A stretch of DNA of 21,130 nt from positions 1 through 21,130 of the IMG/VR virus record IMGVR_UViG_3300044614_000375. One strand, 5' to 3'. This DNA is from a virus. The first letter of the stretch is position 1. Each line of letters opens with the position of its first letter. The position numbers were made by a program, and so were the translations under genes. Positions 1 to 8,150 of this stretch are shown piece after piece. The notes beneath the pieces are model-generated. The model was not told the DNA's origin, ran no database searches, and saw only the letters and a program-made list of their open reading frames with translations.

Positions 1-2870
1 ACCTTGATACATCAACAGGTGACGGAACAGCTCAATCAGCTGACTTTATCGCATACACAGGAGATTCAACAAACACAAATGGTTGGGCAGATCTTGGATT
101 CACAGGTAAAAACTTTGAAACAGCAGAATTTGGAATTACAGGTCCTGGAGACGGATATGTATTTGCTCAAGGATTTGAGCCATTAGTTGCAGTAATTACA
201 AATAAGCAATTAGCAAATAATGTTGCAACAATTACAACAAATGCAGCACACAACTTTGAAGTTGGCAGAAAAGTAAAAATTCAAAATGTTGGTGCTCCAT
301 TTAATGGCACACACATTATAACAAACGTATCCGCAACCGAGTTTAGCTTTGCTAAAACAGCAACTGATGTAGAATCATCTTCTACTGCTGGATCAGCAAC
401 TATGTATTACGGAGAAGGAAATCTTGTTCTTGCAACAGGTGATAGCGGATCAGCAAATAAGATTATTATAGCAGCTGGAGGATTTTCTTCAGGTAATGAA
501 CAAATGTCTATTACTCCAGATCAAAACGTACACATTGAAATTGCAACAGCCTCAACAAGCGCCACAACAGGTGCGTTAACAGTTGTCGGTGGTGTTGGTA
601 TCACTGGTGATCAATATATTGCTGGTGACTTAACAGTTATTGGTAACGTAGACTTACAAGGAGTTACAAAACTTCCAGTAGGTGCTGGCGCAACAGCGTA
701 TGAAACAGACGCAGAACTTACAGACGCAGTTATTATTGCGGCTGGAACATCTAGTTCATTCGTACAAAATGCATTAGTTAACCTAGGAACAGGAACATCT
801 TCATCAGCAGACTATATTGCATATGCTGCAGAAGGAAATAACGTATCTGGTTGGGTTGACATGGGTATCACTGGAGGAAACTTCAATGATCCATCATTTG
901 GCGTAACAGGGCCTCACGATGGATATATCTTTATGTCCGCTCCAGAAGGAACCACAGGTAAGGGTAATCTAGTTCTTGCAACAGATAACACTGGTACAGA
1001 TAATAAGATTATCTTTGCTGCTGGTGGTCTGTTTACTGGTAATGAGCAAATGACTATTACCCCAAATCAAAACATTCATATTGAAATTGCAACACCTTCC
1101 GTTTCCCCTACAACAGGAGCACTGACACTTGTCGGTGGTCTTGGAGTTCAAGGAGATATCAACGTAGCAGGTGCAGTTAATATCGCTGGTGAAATTACAT
1201 TCGGTGGTTCAGGAACAGTTGTTGAAACTGAAAACCTTGCAGTTGTTAACCCAATGGTATTCGTTGCAAGCGGAAACCCAACAGGAGACGGATTAACATT
1301 CGCCTTCCTTGGAGAATCTCGCTCACAACGTACATTAGTATTATCAAACGCAGTAAGCTTCCGTTCAGCATCAAATAACGTAGCTACAATAGTAACAACA
1401 GCAGCACATAATTACGAAGTAAATGACACAGTAGTAGTTACAGGTGTAGACGATCTAGCATCACTATCAGTAGTTATTGTTTATGAAGTTACAGGGTCTA
1501 CAAATGCTAAAATTACAACATCTGCCCCACACGGATTATTGGTCGGACAATCAATTACAGTATCTGGTGTAGCGGCAGCCGTAAATGGAACCTACACAAT
1601 CGCAACAGTTCCATCAACTACAACTCTTACATATACAGTTGGATCAACATCAAACGTAGCACCATCTCCAGTATCAGGATTGGTACAAAGAGTTGCTCTT
1701 CCAAACGTTTACAATGGAAGCTATACAGTTACTGAAGTTCCAACTAGCACACAATTTAGATACGCAAGAACAATTCCTGATGAGTCAGTAATTGCACCTA
1801 GCCGTACATATCCAAACGTAATAAGTTACTCATTAACAAACGGTGTAGTAACTTTAGTTCTTAATGATACACCTCAAATAGATGTGGGTGGCTCAGTCCT
1901 TATTGCAGGAGTAACATCAGCACTAAATGGAACAAGAACAGTTACAGCACGTAGCATGTCAACTCCTTTCTCAATATCATATGCAAGAGCATTAGATGAT
2001 ATTGTGTCAACAACTCTTACTACAACAGTAGCAGCAAATATTACTAGCAGAAACCGTACATCTGGTGTAGCAACGCTTACAACAAGTGCTAACCATTCAT
2101 TTGTACCAGGGCAATCAGTAGTAGTTGCTAACGTATCAAGTACATTTAATGGAACTTATACAATTACAGCAGTAACAGCAAATACAATTTCATACCTACA
2201 AGCACTGGCAGATATTGTTGAAACAGCCGAAACTGGTGGTACAACAACAGCAACTTATCCAAGCTATGGATCATACAAGCTTCTTAGCTACCTAGGTGCA
2301 TCATCTGTAACTAACCCACTACGTGGACAGTACACAGGTCTTGCTCGTAACCAAGCAAACCAGAAGTGGTACTTGGTCGGAGGAATTGCAAATAAGCCTT
2401 CAGATACAATTGACTTCTCAGCTCCAGGAACAACCTTTACTAGAGAAGATCTAAACGTAGATACACTCGAAGCAAGAGAGGTAGCTCTCGATAAAGATCC
2501 TTGGACTGGACTACAGGCAGCAACCTATAGATCAACTTCTGAAGTTCCTTCTATAATCAGCGCAAGTACGACACTAGTTGCAAAAACATGGACAAATCAA
2601 TCAGAAAACGTAGTTCGTGCAACAGGAAGATACTTTGTAATACCAGCAACTGGAATGGTATTAACTCTACCAGCATCCCCAGCTCTTGGTGATACTGTTC
2701 AGATTACAGATATCGCTGGAACAGCAGGATCTGTTGCAACAAAGCCTGTAATTGCTAGAAATGGCGAATTAATACAGGGTAAGGCAGAGAATATGACATT
2801 CGATGTTTCGAATGCATCAATAAAATTAGTTTATAGCAATACAACATATGGATGGAGGATAACACAGTAA
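1..2870 (+). CDS. Modular tail-fibre / tail appendage protein (5' end outside window)
   Basis: The reading frame is open from base 3, so the gene begins upstream; about 955 residues are visible, ending in TAA. It looks like a virion appendage built of repeated beta-rich modules. A unit with the signature SADFIAY/GITGPGDGY, GNLVLAT and QNVHIEIAT occurs twice (about 39-650 and 807-1190). Each copy ends in a TTGAL-VVGGVGI-GD segment typical of phage fibre shafts. At least five short modules of the form ITT-AHNFEVG-V-I-NV--FNGT-TIT-V (an FCCH-like fold common in phage structural proteins) lie near 200-390, 1385-1440, 1510-1660, 1840-1990 and 2065-2210. The C-terminus (IPATGMVLTLP, GDTVQITD, IKLVYSNTTYGWRI) matches the tip module frequent in T4-like and cyanophage fibres. 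There are no enzymatic motifs. Receptor binding or fibre-stalk function is inferred from family resemblance and from the chaperone two genes downstream. Confidence 0.85.
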   Translation, partial: LDTSTGDGTAQSADFIAYTGDSTNTNGWADLGFTGKNFETAEFGITGPGDGYVFAQGFEPLVAVITNKQLANNVATITTNAAHNFEVGRKVKIQNVGAPFNGTHIITNVSATEFSFAKTATDVESSSTAGSATMYYGEGNLVLATGDSGSANKIIIAAGGFSSGNEQMSITPDQNVHIEIATASTSATTGALTVVGGVGITGDQYIAGDLTVIGNVDLQGVTKLPVGAGATAYETDAELTDAVIIAAGTSSSFVQNALVNLGTGTSSSADYIAYAAEGNNVSGWVDMGITGGNFNDPSFGVTGPHDGYIFMSAPEGTTGKGNLVLATDNTGTDNKIIFAAGGLFTGNEQMTITPNQNIHIEIATPSVSPTTGALTLVGGLGVQGDINVAGAVNIAGEITFGGSGTVVETENLAVVNPMVFVASGNPTGDGLTFAFLGESRSQRTLVLSNAVSFRSASNNVATIVTTAAHNYEVNDTVVVTGVDDLASLSVVIVYEVTGSTNAKITTSAPHGLLVGQSITVSGVAAAVNGTYTIATVPSTTTLTYTVGSTSNVAPSPVSGLVQRVALPNVYNGSYTVTEVPTSTQFRYARTIPDESVIAPSRTYPNVISYSLTNGVVTLVLNDTPQIDVGGSVLIAGVTSALNGTRTVTARSMSTPFSISYARALDDIVSTTLTTTVAANITSRNRTSGVATLTTSANHSFVPGQSVVVANVSSTFNGTYTITAVTANTISYLQALADIVETAETGGTTTATYPSYGSYKLLSYLGASSVTNPLRGQYTGLARNQANQKWYLVGGIANKPSDTIDFSAPGTTFTREDLNVDTLEAREVALDKDPWTGLQAATYRSTSEVPSIISASTTLVAKTWTNQSENVVRATGRYFVIPATGMVLTLPASPALGDTVQITDIAGTAGSVATKPVIARNGELIQGKAENMTFDVSNASIKLVYSNTTYGWRITQ

Positions 2871-2871
2871 A

Positions 2872-3783
2872 ATGGCAAATTTAAGTAGAGAATTAAATAA
2901 CGCAATAGGTGCCAACGGGTTAGATCAGGGAGGATTGTGGAAAGAAGTAACCGATGGTTCCCGTTTTCCATTTAGCATTCCAACAATCTATACAATTCAT
3001 GGTCGCGTAGGTCCACAGAACTATACCTGGGGTAACTCAGACAATATCTGGACTTCATATCATAATTACATGGCTAACGGTAACGACCATCCTCGTGCCT
3101 TTTGGTGGTGCTTAAATGATATTCGTTTAGACAACAATGGTCACGCCGACGGATCCCTTGAAAACTGGGATCATCGAGCAATGCGTACTATTCAATACGC
3201 AGGCTCACGTTCAGTAGGATCTATTGATACTCAATATTTTACCCATCCACATGGAGGCTCGAATCTACCAATAGAGTATCGTCAATTGTATATAAGAAAT
3301 TATCATCCAACAACTGCATTTTCAGTAACAGTTTATGCTTCACATTCTAACTACTGGTCAAGTGGACACGAAGGAAGCTCAATGATTTTATGGCAACCAA
3401 ACGTAAATGGATCTTATGCTGCAGTTACTGGTGGTACATGGACCACTTTATCAAGTCAGACATCAGGAAACTCAATTGGATATACAAGAAGTGGAACATT
3501 TACTATTCAACCTCAAACAACTAATGTTGTTCAAATGAATAATACAATGCATCACTGGACATCATCATCCCAAGCAAATAAAAACTATGCAAGCAACACG
3601 TACTATAGATTAGAGGACACATTTGGTGCTAACTATAATGGCGCATACTGGATTCAGCCAGATCATAGAATGCTATTTACAGCTGCAACATACTCTCAAC
3701 CAGGAGAAAATACACATAATACAGCAACTGATCAAGTTTATAAAATTTGGAATAGAGCAGCATTGCTTTATGGAAATAGATAA
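2872..3783 (+). CDS. Trp/Tyr-rich phage structural protein, probably tail-fibre associated
   Basis: 303 residues, starting one base after the tail-fibre stop, with GGAGGA at 2854-2859 inside the end of that gene as a rather distant ribosome site. I do not recognise a named family. The protein has no signal peptide or membrane segment and is unusually aromatic: 12 Trp (including an FWW at about residue 77) and many Tyr, His, Asn and Ser, the composition of a beta-sandwich or carbohydrate-facing virion protein. It ends in a compact YKIWNRAALLYGNR tail. The position between the fibre and its chaperone argues for a fibre tip, a base-plate decoration or a receptor-binding subunit. A function as enzyme is not suggested by any motif I can see. 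Confidence 0.75.
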   Translation: MANLSRELNNAIGANGLDQGGLWKEVTDGSRFPFSIPTIYTIHGRVGPQNYTWGNSDNIWTSYHNYMANGNDHPRAFWWCLNDIRLDNNGHADGSLENWDHRAMRTIQYAGSRSVGSIDTQYFTHPHGGSNLPIEYRQLYIRNYHPTTAFSVTVYASHSNYWSSGHEGSSMILWQPNVNGSYAAVTGGTWTTLSSQTSGNSIGYTRSGTFTIQPQTTNVVQMNNTMHHWTSSSQANKNYASNTYYRLEDTFGANYNGAYWIQPDHRMLFTAATYSQPGENTHNTATDQVYKIWNRAALLYGNR

Positions 3784-3794
3784 TAGGAGAAAAC

Positions 3795-4208
3795 ATGACT
3801 AATTATTATGTAAAATTTGATGAAAACGGAACTCAGTCAGAAATAAGATTTGGGTTAGATCAAGAAAATCCTTCTGGATGGATTGATACTGGACTAGACA
3901 ATATTGACAATATGCAATTTAAACTAGTTAACGGTTCTGTGGTTCCTGCATCAGAAAATGAAATTTTAAATATGCGTAAAGAGCTATCTTATTTATCTGG
4001 ACTAAAAAAAGCAAGAGTTTTTAGAAATGTACTTTTATCTGATTGTGATTGGACACAAGGAGAAGATTCACCTTTATCTGAATCTGATAAAGCATTGTGG
4101 GCCACCTACAGACAACAATTAAGAGATCTTCCAAGTACAGTGAATACTGAAAATGGAGAATTTACTCTACCAACCCCACCAGATCCAAACTATAACCCAT
4201 TACAATAA
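3795..4208 (+). CDS. Phage tail (fibre) assembly chaperone
   Basis: 137 residues with a good ribosome site (AGGAGA at 3785-3790, four bases before ATG). The middle carries the hallmark of the Phage_tail_APC family: a basic R-x2-RN-x-LL segment followed by DCDWTQGEDSPLS, then KALWATYRQQLRDLP (roughly residues 72-116). The N-terminal half has a YVKFDENG-like strand and a GWIDTG motif, as seen in fibre-associated proteins of this type. Such proteins assist folding or assembly of tail fibres and are usually not in the mature particle. The location directly after the fibre and structural genes agrees with that role. The C-terminus is Pro-rich. It is probably co-transcribed with the upstream structural genes, because the next promoter lies after its stop. 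Confidence 0.85.
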   Translation: MTNYYVKFDENGTQSEIRFGLDQENPSGWIDTGLDNIDNMQFKLVNGSVVPASENEILNMRKELSYLSGLKKARVFRNVLLSDCDWTQGEDSPLSESDKALWATYRQQLRDLPSTVNTENGEFTLPTPPDPNYNPLQ

Positions 4209-4213
4209 AGTAT

Positions 4214-4241
4214 TTACATACCTTTAAAAATATGCTAAACT
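4214..4241 (+). promoter_or_regulatory. Promoter for the glycosyltransferase-halogenase block (leaderless type)
   Basis: TTTACA (4214-4219), a 16-base spacer and an extended -10, TGC followed by TAAACT (4236-4241). The ATG of the next gene is 7 bases past the -10, so transcription should start at or next to the start codon. There is no Shine-Dalgarno sequence. Seen by eye; the -10 matches consensus at 4 of 6 positions. Confidence 0.55.
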
Positions 4242-4247
4242 TTATAC

Positions 4248-4904
4248 ATGAATCACTATAATGTTGTAATTTGTAGCCCAGGGTATGAATTTGTTGCAGA
4301 ATATGTAGAATCTCTTTCTGAAACAATGTCTCAGTGTGCAGAAAAAAACATAACAGTAAAATGGTTAAATGGTCAATCATCTAGAGTACATCATGCAAGA
4401 GAATTAACGATATCTGGTGATAAGTTCGATATACATAGAGAATCACAAAAGCCATTTAATAATAAATTTACATACGACACAATAGTTTGGATAGACTCAG
4501 ATATATCTTGGACTAGCAAAGATTTTTTTAATTTAATAAATTCAAAATATGATATTACCACTGGCGCATATCTATTGACAGATAATACCGCCACAGTGTA
4601 TAATCAGAAGTATCTAAACGGAATTCCTAATTATTATATACTAGGAATGACAGAGCCAGAAAAAATTCAATCATGCGGATTTGGATTTATTGCTATGAAA
4701 AAAGGTGTTTTTGAAAGAATTCCTAGGCCATGGTTTAATTTAGAATTAGCTTCCATAGGCCAAAAGTATGGTATGGACATATACGATCTTCTCGGAGAAG
4801 ATATTTCCTGGTGCTATAAGGCACATAAGGCTAACATTGACATATGGTTTGACCCAAGTATTTTAGTTACCCATCATAAGAGAATTCCTCTTAGATTTAA
4901 ATAG
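4248..4904 (+). CDS. GT-A fold glycosyltransferase (phage type)
   Basis: 218 residues. The N-terminal strand VVICSPGYEF is the nucleotide-binding start of a GT-A domain. TIVWIDSDISW (about 79-88) supplies a D83-S-D85 metal/nucleotide-sugar motif at the end of a hydrophobic strand. SCGFGFIAMKKGVFERI (about 142-158) and GEDISWC (183-189) form the acceptor/catalytic region, with E184 or D185 as candidate base, and HH at 209-210 near the C-terminus is a plausible metal ligand. The protein lacks membrane segments and is short, like many phage GT-A enzymes that glycosylate virion proteins or modify DNA. The sugar and acceptor cannot be read from sequence. It opens an accessory block shared with a halogenase and a GT4 enzyme. 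No ribosome site is present; the mRNA is probably leaderless. Confidence 0.85.
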   Translation: MNHYNVVICSPGYEFVAEYVESLSETMSQCAEKNITVKWLNGQSSRVHHARELTISGDKFDIHRESQKPFNNKFTYDTIVWIDSDISWTSKDFFNLINSKYDITTGAYLLTDNTATVYNQKYLNGIPNYYILGMTEPEKIQSCGFGFIAMKKGVFERIPRPWFNLELASIGQKYGMDIYDLLGEDISWCYKAHKANIDIWFDPSILVTHHKRIPLRFK

Positions 4905-4915
4905 AAAGACTGAAT

Positions 4916-6529
4916 ATGATAAAAAATTTAAACAAGGTTGTAATTGTTGGAGGCGGATCTGCTGGATGGATGACAGCAGCTACACTTATAAAGTTTTATC
5001 CTGAAAAAGAAATTGTTGTAATTGAAAGTCCCAACATACCCGTAGTTGGTGTTGGAGAAAGTACAATTGGCGGACTTAAAACTTGGGTAAATGCATTAGA
5101 GATAGATGAAGATGATTTTATGAAATATACTGATGCTTCATACAAAATGAGTATTAAGTTTACCGATTTTTATGATAAAGATTCTGGATCATTTCATTAC
5201 CCGTTTGGATTGCCGTTTACTGGTCAGTTAGGTCCAAATAATACACAAATTTCACCACAAGAAATATTAAAGATGTGGCATTATAAAAAGGGAGTATTTC
5301 CAGAAACTCCAGTTCAAGATTACTGCAGGACATATTGGCCAACAATGCCATTAATTGAAAATAATAAATTTAGCAAAAATGAATCAGGAGAGTTCGACAA
5401 TTACTATCCAGAGACAAACGTAGTCTACCATTTTGATGCAACAAAATTTGGTGCTTGGCTAAGAGACAGATACGCAAAACCAAAGGGAGTTATTCATATA
5501 CAGGGAGAAGTTGTTACTGTTAACACAGATGAAAACGGGGTATCTAATTTAGTTTTAGATAATGGAGACATTATTTATTCTGATTTATATGTCGATTGTA
5601 CTGGATGGAAGAGCCTTCTGTTAGGTGATGCATTAAAAGAACCATTTAATTCATATGATCATATTCTTCCAAATAATAAAGCTTGGGCAGCACAGCTACA
5701 GTACAAAGATAAAGAAAAAGAATTAGAGCCATTTACTAATTGCACAGCTCTTGGAAATGGGTGGGCATGGAATATTCCTTTATGGTCTAGATTAGGAACT
5801 GGGTATGTGTATAGCGATAAATATATATCTCCAGAAGATGCAAAACAAGAGTTTAAAAATTATTTAATGTCAGACAAAATGGTATCTCCTAGAACACAAG
5901 AAGAAGTGGATACTCTAGAGTTTAAAGATATTAACATGAGAATAGGTTTAGCGGAAAGATTGTTTGTAAAAAATGTTGTCGCAATAGGTTTATCTGCTGG
6001 ATTTATTGAGCCTTTAGAAAGTAACGGATTGTTTACAATTCATCAGTTTTTATTAAAACTAGTAGATACAATAAATAGAGGACCAGTTTCTCAATGGGAT
6101 AAAGACGTGTACAACGTTTCTTGTAAGATACTATTCGATTCTTTTGCACATTTCGTATCTCTTCATTATGCATTAAGCCACAGAACAGATACACAATATT
6201 GGAAAGATATATCTACAAAAACATTTTCAAATATGCAAGACTTAGATTATCTTCAGACTTCTGGATTTTTTGAGCTTGCAAAATTAAAAATGGTAAATGG
6301 CGCTCATGAACTTACAAGCGGAATGAACTGTGTTGCTACTGGAATGAATTTCTTTTTATACAGCCAACAAGACCTTCTCCCTCATCCAATTTATAAGCAA
6401 AGTTATATAAAAGAATATGTTGAAAACTTTGTTAAAAGTACAGAGTATGTTCAGCTTAAATGGAAAAAGGCAGCAGAAGATGCTCCTACACTTTATCAAT
6501 ATTTGAAAGATAAATATGATAAAGCCTAA
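4916..6529 (+). CDS. Flavin-dependent halogenase, tryptophan-halogenase superfamily
   Basis: 537 residues, close to PrnA/RebH (about 530-540). FADH2-dependent halogenases make HOX, which a lysine delivers to an electron-rich aromatic ring. Seen here: the FAD motif VGGGSAGW (11-18); GVGEST (45-50); ASYKMSIKF with K77, equivalent to catalytic Lys79 of PrnA; the WxWxIP halogenase motif as WAWNIP (283-288); and the Fx.Px.Sx.G motif as FIEPLESNG (363-371), where E368 matches PrnA Glu346. Thr of the usual ES-T-G halide site is Asn370 here. The C-terminal region that holds free tryptophan in PrnA is not recognisably conserved, so tryptophan need not be the substrate. A flavin reductase is not in the window and may be host supplied. 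The ribosome site is weak (GAAAG) and the gene follows the glycosyltransferase by 11 bases, so it is probably co-transcribed. Confidence 0.93.
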   Translation: MIKNLNKVVIVGGGSAGWMTAATLIKFYPEKEIVVIESPNIPVVGVGESTIGGLKTWVNALEIDEDDFMKYTDASYKMSIKFTDFYDKDSGSFHYPFGLPFTGQLGPNNTQISPQEILKMWHYKKGVFPETPVQDYCRTYWPTMPLIENNKFSKNESGEFDNYYPETNVVYHFDATKFGAWLRDRYAKPKGVIHIQGEVVTVNTDENGVSNLVLDNGDIIYSDLYVDCTGWKSLLLGDALKEPFNSYDHILPNNKAWAAQLQYKDKEKELEPFTNCTALGNGWAWNIPLWSRLGTGYVYSDKYISPEDAKQEFKNYLMSDKMVSPRTQEEVDTLEFKDINMRIGLAERLFVKNVVAIGLSAGFIEPLESNGLFTIHQFLLKLVDTINRGPVSQWDKDVYNVSCKILFDSFAHFVSLHYALSHRTDTQYWKDISTKTFSNMQDLDYLQTSGFFELAKLKMVNGAHELTSGMNCVATGMNFFLYSQQDLLPHPIYKQSYIKEYVENFVKSTEYVQLKWKKAAEDAPTLYQYLKDKYDKA

Positions 6530-6800
6530 AGACATATGGGAAATAACAACCCAGTTATTTGAAAAAAAATACTGGAATAAAACTAATATAATTGAGTTTT
6601 GGGCATTTTCTACAAAGCTTATGATTATATTTCCAGGACTTTTATTCGGTAAACAATTTTGGTGGCTATTTATATTTGCTCTGGCTTCTAGCCTGGCTCT
6701 TATTTTTACTTCTACCATTAAAACATTACCAACAATTATTTACTTTAACATTGGGTGGAGCATCCTGGCTTCCATCGCAATAATCAAACACTTTATATAA
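6516..6800 (+). CDS. Small membrane protein, three predicted helices, function unknown
   Basis: 94 residues; its ATG lies 14 bases inside the end of the halogenase gene, so translation is probably coupled. A charged, Trp-containing N-terminal segment (1-25) is followed by three hydrophobic stretches at about 26-43, 46-66 and 71-90. There is no signal-peptide cleavage site and no recognisable family. Size and topology would allow a holin, but holins usually sit beside an endolysin and none is here. The overlap with the halogenase suggests instead a partner that places that enzyme, its product or a lipid-linked substrate at the membrane. This is inference only. Confidence 0.7.
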   Translation: MIKPKDIWEITTQLFEKKYWNKTNIIEFWAFSTKLMIIFPGLLFGKQFWWLFIFALASSLALIFTSTIKTLPTIIYFNIGWSILASIAIIKHFI

Positions 6801-6809
6801 AGGAGAAAA

Positions 6810-7064
6810 ATGTCAGAAGAAACAAAGACCCCAAATGCTGAAACAGCCTTTGTTGTTGTAAAAGGACTAGACGGCGCCTATAAGTTACTGGACTCGCTTT
6901 CAGACGAAATTGTTCTTTCCAGAAAGCCCTCACGTCTAGATATTAAACTTGCCGCTGGAGAAATTTATAACTCAATTTCAAATGCAGAGTCGGCAGAGGC
7001 AGTACTAACACTTCTTGCAAGATCACAACAGCCTCAGACAGCAGCAGAAGAACCTAAAGAATAA
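6810..7064 (+). CDS. Small acidic protein of unknown function
   Basis: 84 residues with a strong ribosome site (AGGAG at 6801-6805, four bases before ATG). I do not recognise a family. The middle (about 12-70) looks folded, with AFVVVKGLDGAYKLLDSL followed by helical segments ending in EAVLTLLARS. Both termini are polar and acidic and look disordered (MSEETKTPNAE; AAEEPKE). No membrane segment or metal site. It lies between the membrane protein and the GT4 enzyme, so it belongs to the accessory block. It could be an adaptor or a small virion protein. Confidence 0.7.
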   Translation: MSEETKTPNAETAFVVVKGLDGAYKLLDSLSDEIVLSRKPSRLDIKLAAGEIYNSISNAESAEAVLTLLARSQQPQTAAEEPKE

Positions 7065-7067
7065 TTA

Positions 7068-8126
7068 ATGCGTTTTCATGTGGTAAGTCTTCCACATACT
7101 CAAACGACTAAAGAGTATGTCAATTGCGCCTTTACTGAAAAAGTAAGGCGCTTTTGTCTTATGATGAAAGATTTAGGGCATGAGGTTTACCTATATGCTG
7201 GTGAACAAAACGAGGCTCCATGTGATGAATTAATTACTTGTATATCCGATCAAGAAAGAATTGATGGCTTAGACGGTAAACATTTTACTTCCGCCTCATT
7301 TGATATTAAACAGCCTTACTGGGATAAATTCTTAAATAACGTAATACAAGAATTACGCCCACGACTTCAGCAAAAAGATTTTATATGTTTAATTGGCGGG
7401 ACATCTCATAAGCCAATAGCAGATGCCTATCCAGAACATATGTCAGTAGAGTTTGGAATAGGATACGGATCCAGCTTTGCTAAATATCGTGTTTGGGAAT
7501 CTTATTCATGGATGCATTCGTCTTATGCTGCGTATAAAGATCCAACAAAAGTTGACGGATTATTTTATGATACAGTAATCCCAGGATATTTTGAACCAGA
7601 AATGTTTCCATTCCAGCCAGATAAAAAAGATTACTATCTTTATATTGGCAGAATGATAGAACGTAAAGGAGTAGATATTGCATCTCAAATGTGTAAAGAA
7701 ATTGGCGCAAAATTAATAATGGCTGGCCCTGGAGACTATATTCCAAAATACGGTGAATATGTTGGACCTATTGATTCTGATAAAAGAGCAGAATTAATGG
7801 GTGGAGCAATTGCAGTTTTAGCACCGACAACATATATAGAGCCATTTGGAAACATTGTTCCAGAAGCACATTTTTGCGGAACCCCAACAATTACAACAGA
7901 CTGGGGAGCATTTGTAGAAACAAATCCAAACGGAATAACTGGATATAGATGCAGAACCTTAGATGAATTTTGCAAAGCGGCGGAAGACGTTAAGAAATTA
8001 AACCCTCAAATAATACATGATCGTGCTATGGCCACATACTCAGTAGATGTTATAAAATATAAGTATGAGAAGTATTTTAAAGGCCTTTTAACGCTATGGG
8101 ACCAAGGATGGTACACAAGATTATAA
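7068..8126 (+). CDS. GT4-like (GT-B fold) glycosyltransferase
   Basis: 352 residues. The C-terminal half carries a clear GT4 donor-binding domain: LYIGRMIERKGVDIA (about 191-205) is the usual hinge after the acceptor domain; MAGPGD (218-223) follows; EPFGNIVPE (258-266) is the E-x7-E nucleotide-sugar motif; CGTPTITTDWGAFVE (270-284) completes the site. The N-terminal half is less typical but has the glycine-rich IGGTSH segment (109-114). Retaining GT4 enzymes move a sugar from an NDP or GDP donor; donor and acceptor here are unknown. The ATG comes three bases after the previous stop and lacks an obvious Shine-Dalgarno, so coupling is likely. It closes the block that begins at the 4214 promoter. 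Confidence 0.88.
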   Translation: MRFHVVSLPHTQTTKEYVNCAFTEKVRRFCLMMKDLGHEVYLYAGEQNEAPCDELITCISDQERIDGLDGKHFTSASFDIKQPYWDKFLNNVIQELRPRLQQKDFICLIGGTSHKPIADAYPEHMSVEFGIGYGSSFAKYRVWESYSWMHSSYAAYKDPTKVDGLFYDTVIPGYFEPEMFPFQPDKKDYYLYIGRMIERKGVDIASQMCKEIGAKLIMAGPGDYIPKYGEYVGPIDSDKRAELMGGAIAVLAPTTYIEPFGNIVPEAHFCGTPTITTDWGAFVETNPNGITGYRCRTLDEFCKAAEDVKKLNPQIIHDRAMATYSVDVIKYKYEKYFKGLLTLWDQGWYTRL

Positions 8127-8135
8127 GGCTAATAA

Positions 8136-8144
8136 TGGTACAAT
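8136..8144 (+). promoter_or_regulatory. Extended -10 promoter before the collagen-like gene
   Basis: TGG followed by TACAAT (8139-8144), with six bases between the -10 and the ATG at 8151. No convincing -35 at the expected distance (8116-8121). The arrangement predicts a leaderless transcript; no Shine-Dalgarno sequence precedes the ATG. Confidence 0.5.
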
Positions 8145-8150
8145 ATAAAA

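Noticed and set aside
4-186. Gln-rich + strand frame at the window start
   Set aside because: It overlaps the tail-fibre frame, which is open from base 3 and has clear family motifs.
4916-6529. Calling the enzyme a tryptophan 7-halogenase
   Set aside because: Superfamily motifs are present, but the residues that hold free tryptophan in PrnA/RebH are not recognisable; the substrate is left open.
6356-6718. Open frame on the - strand (120 codons) across the halogenase end and membrane-protein gene
   Set aside because: Hydrophobicity comes from the complement of the + strand membrane gene; no start signals.
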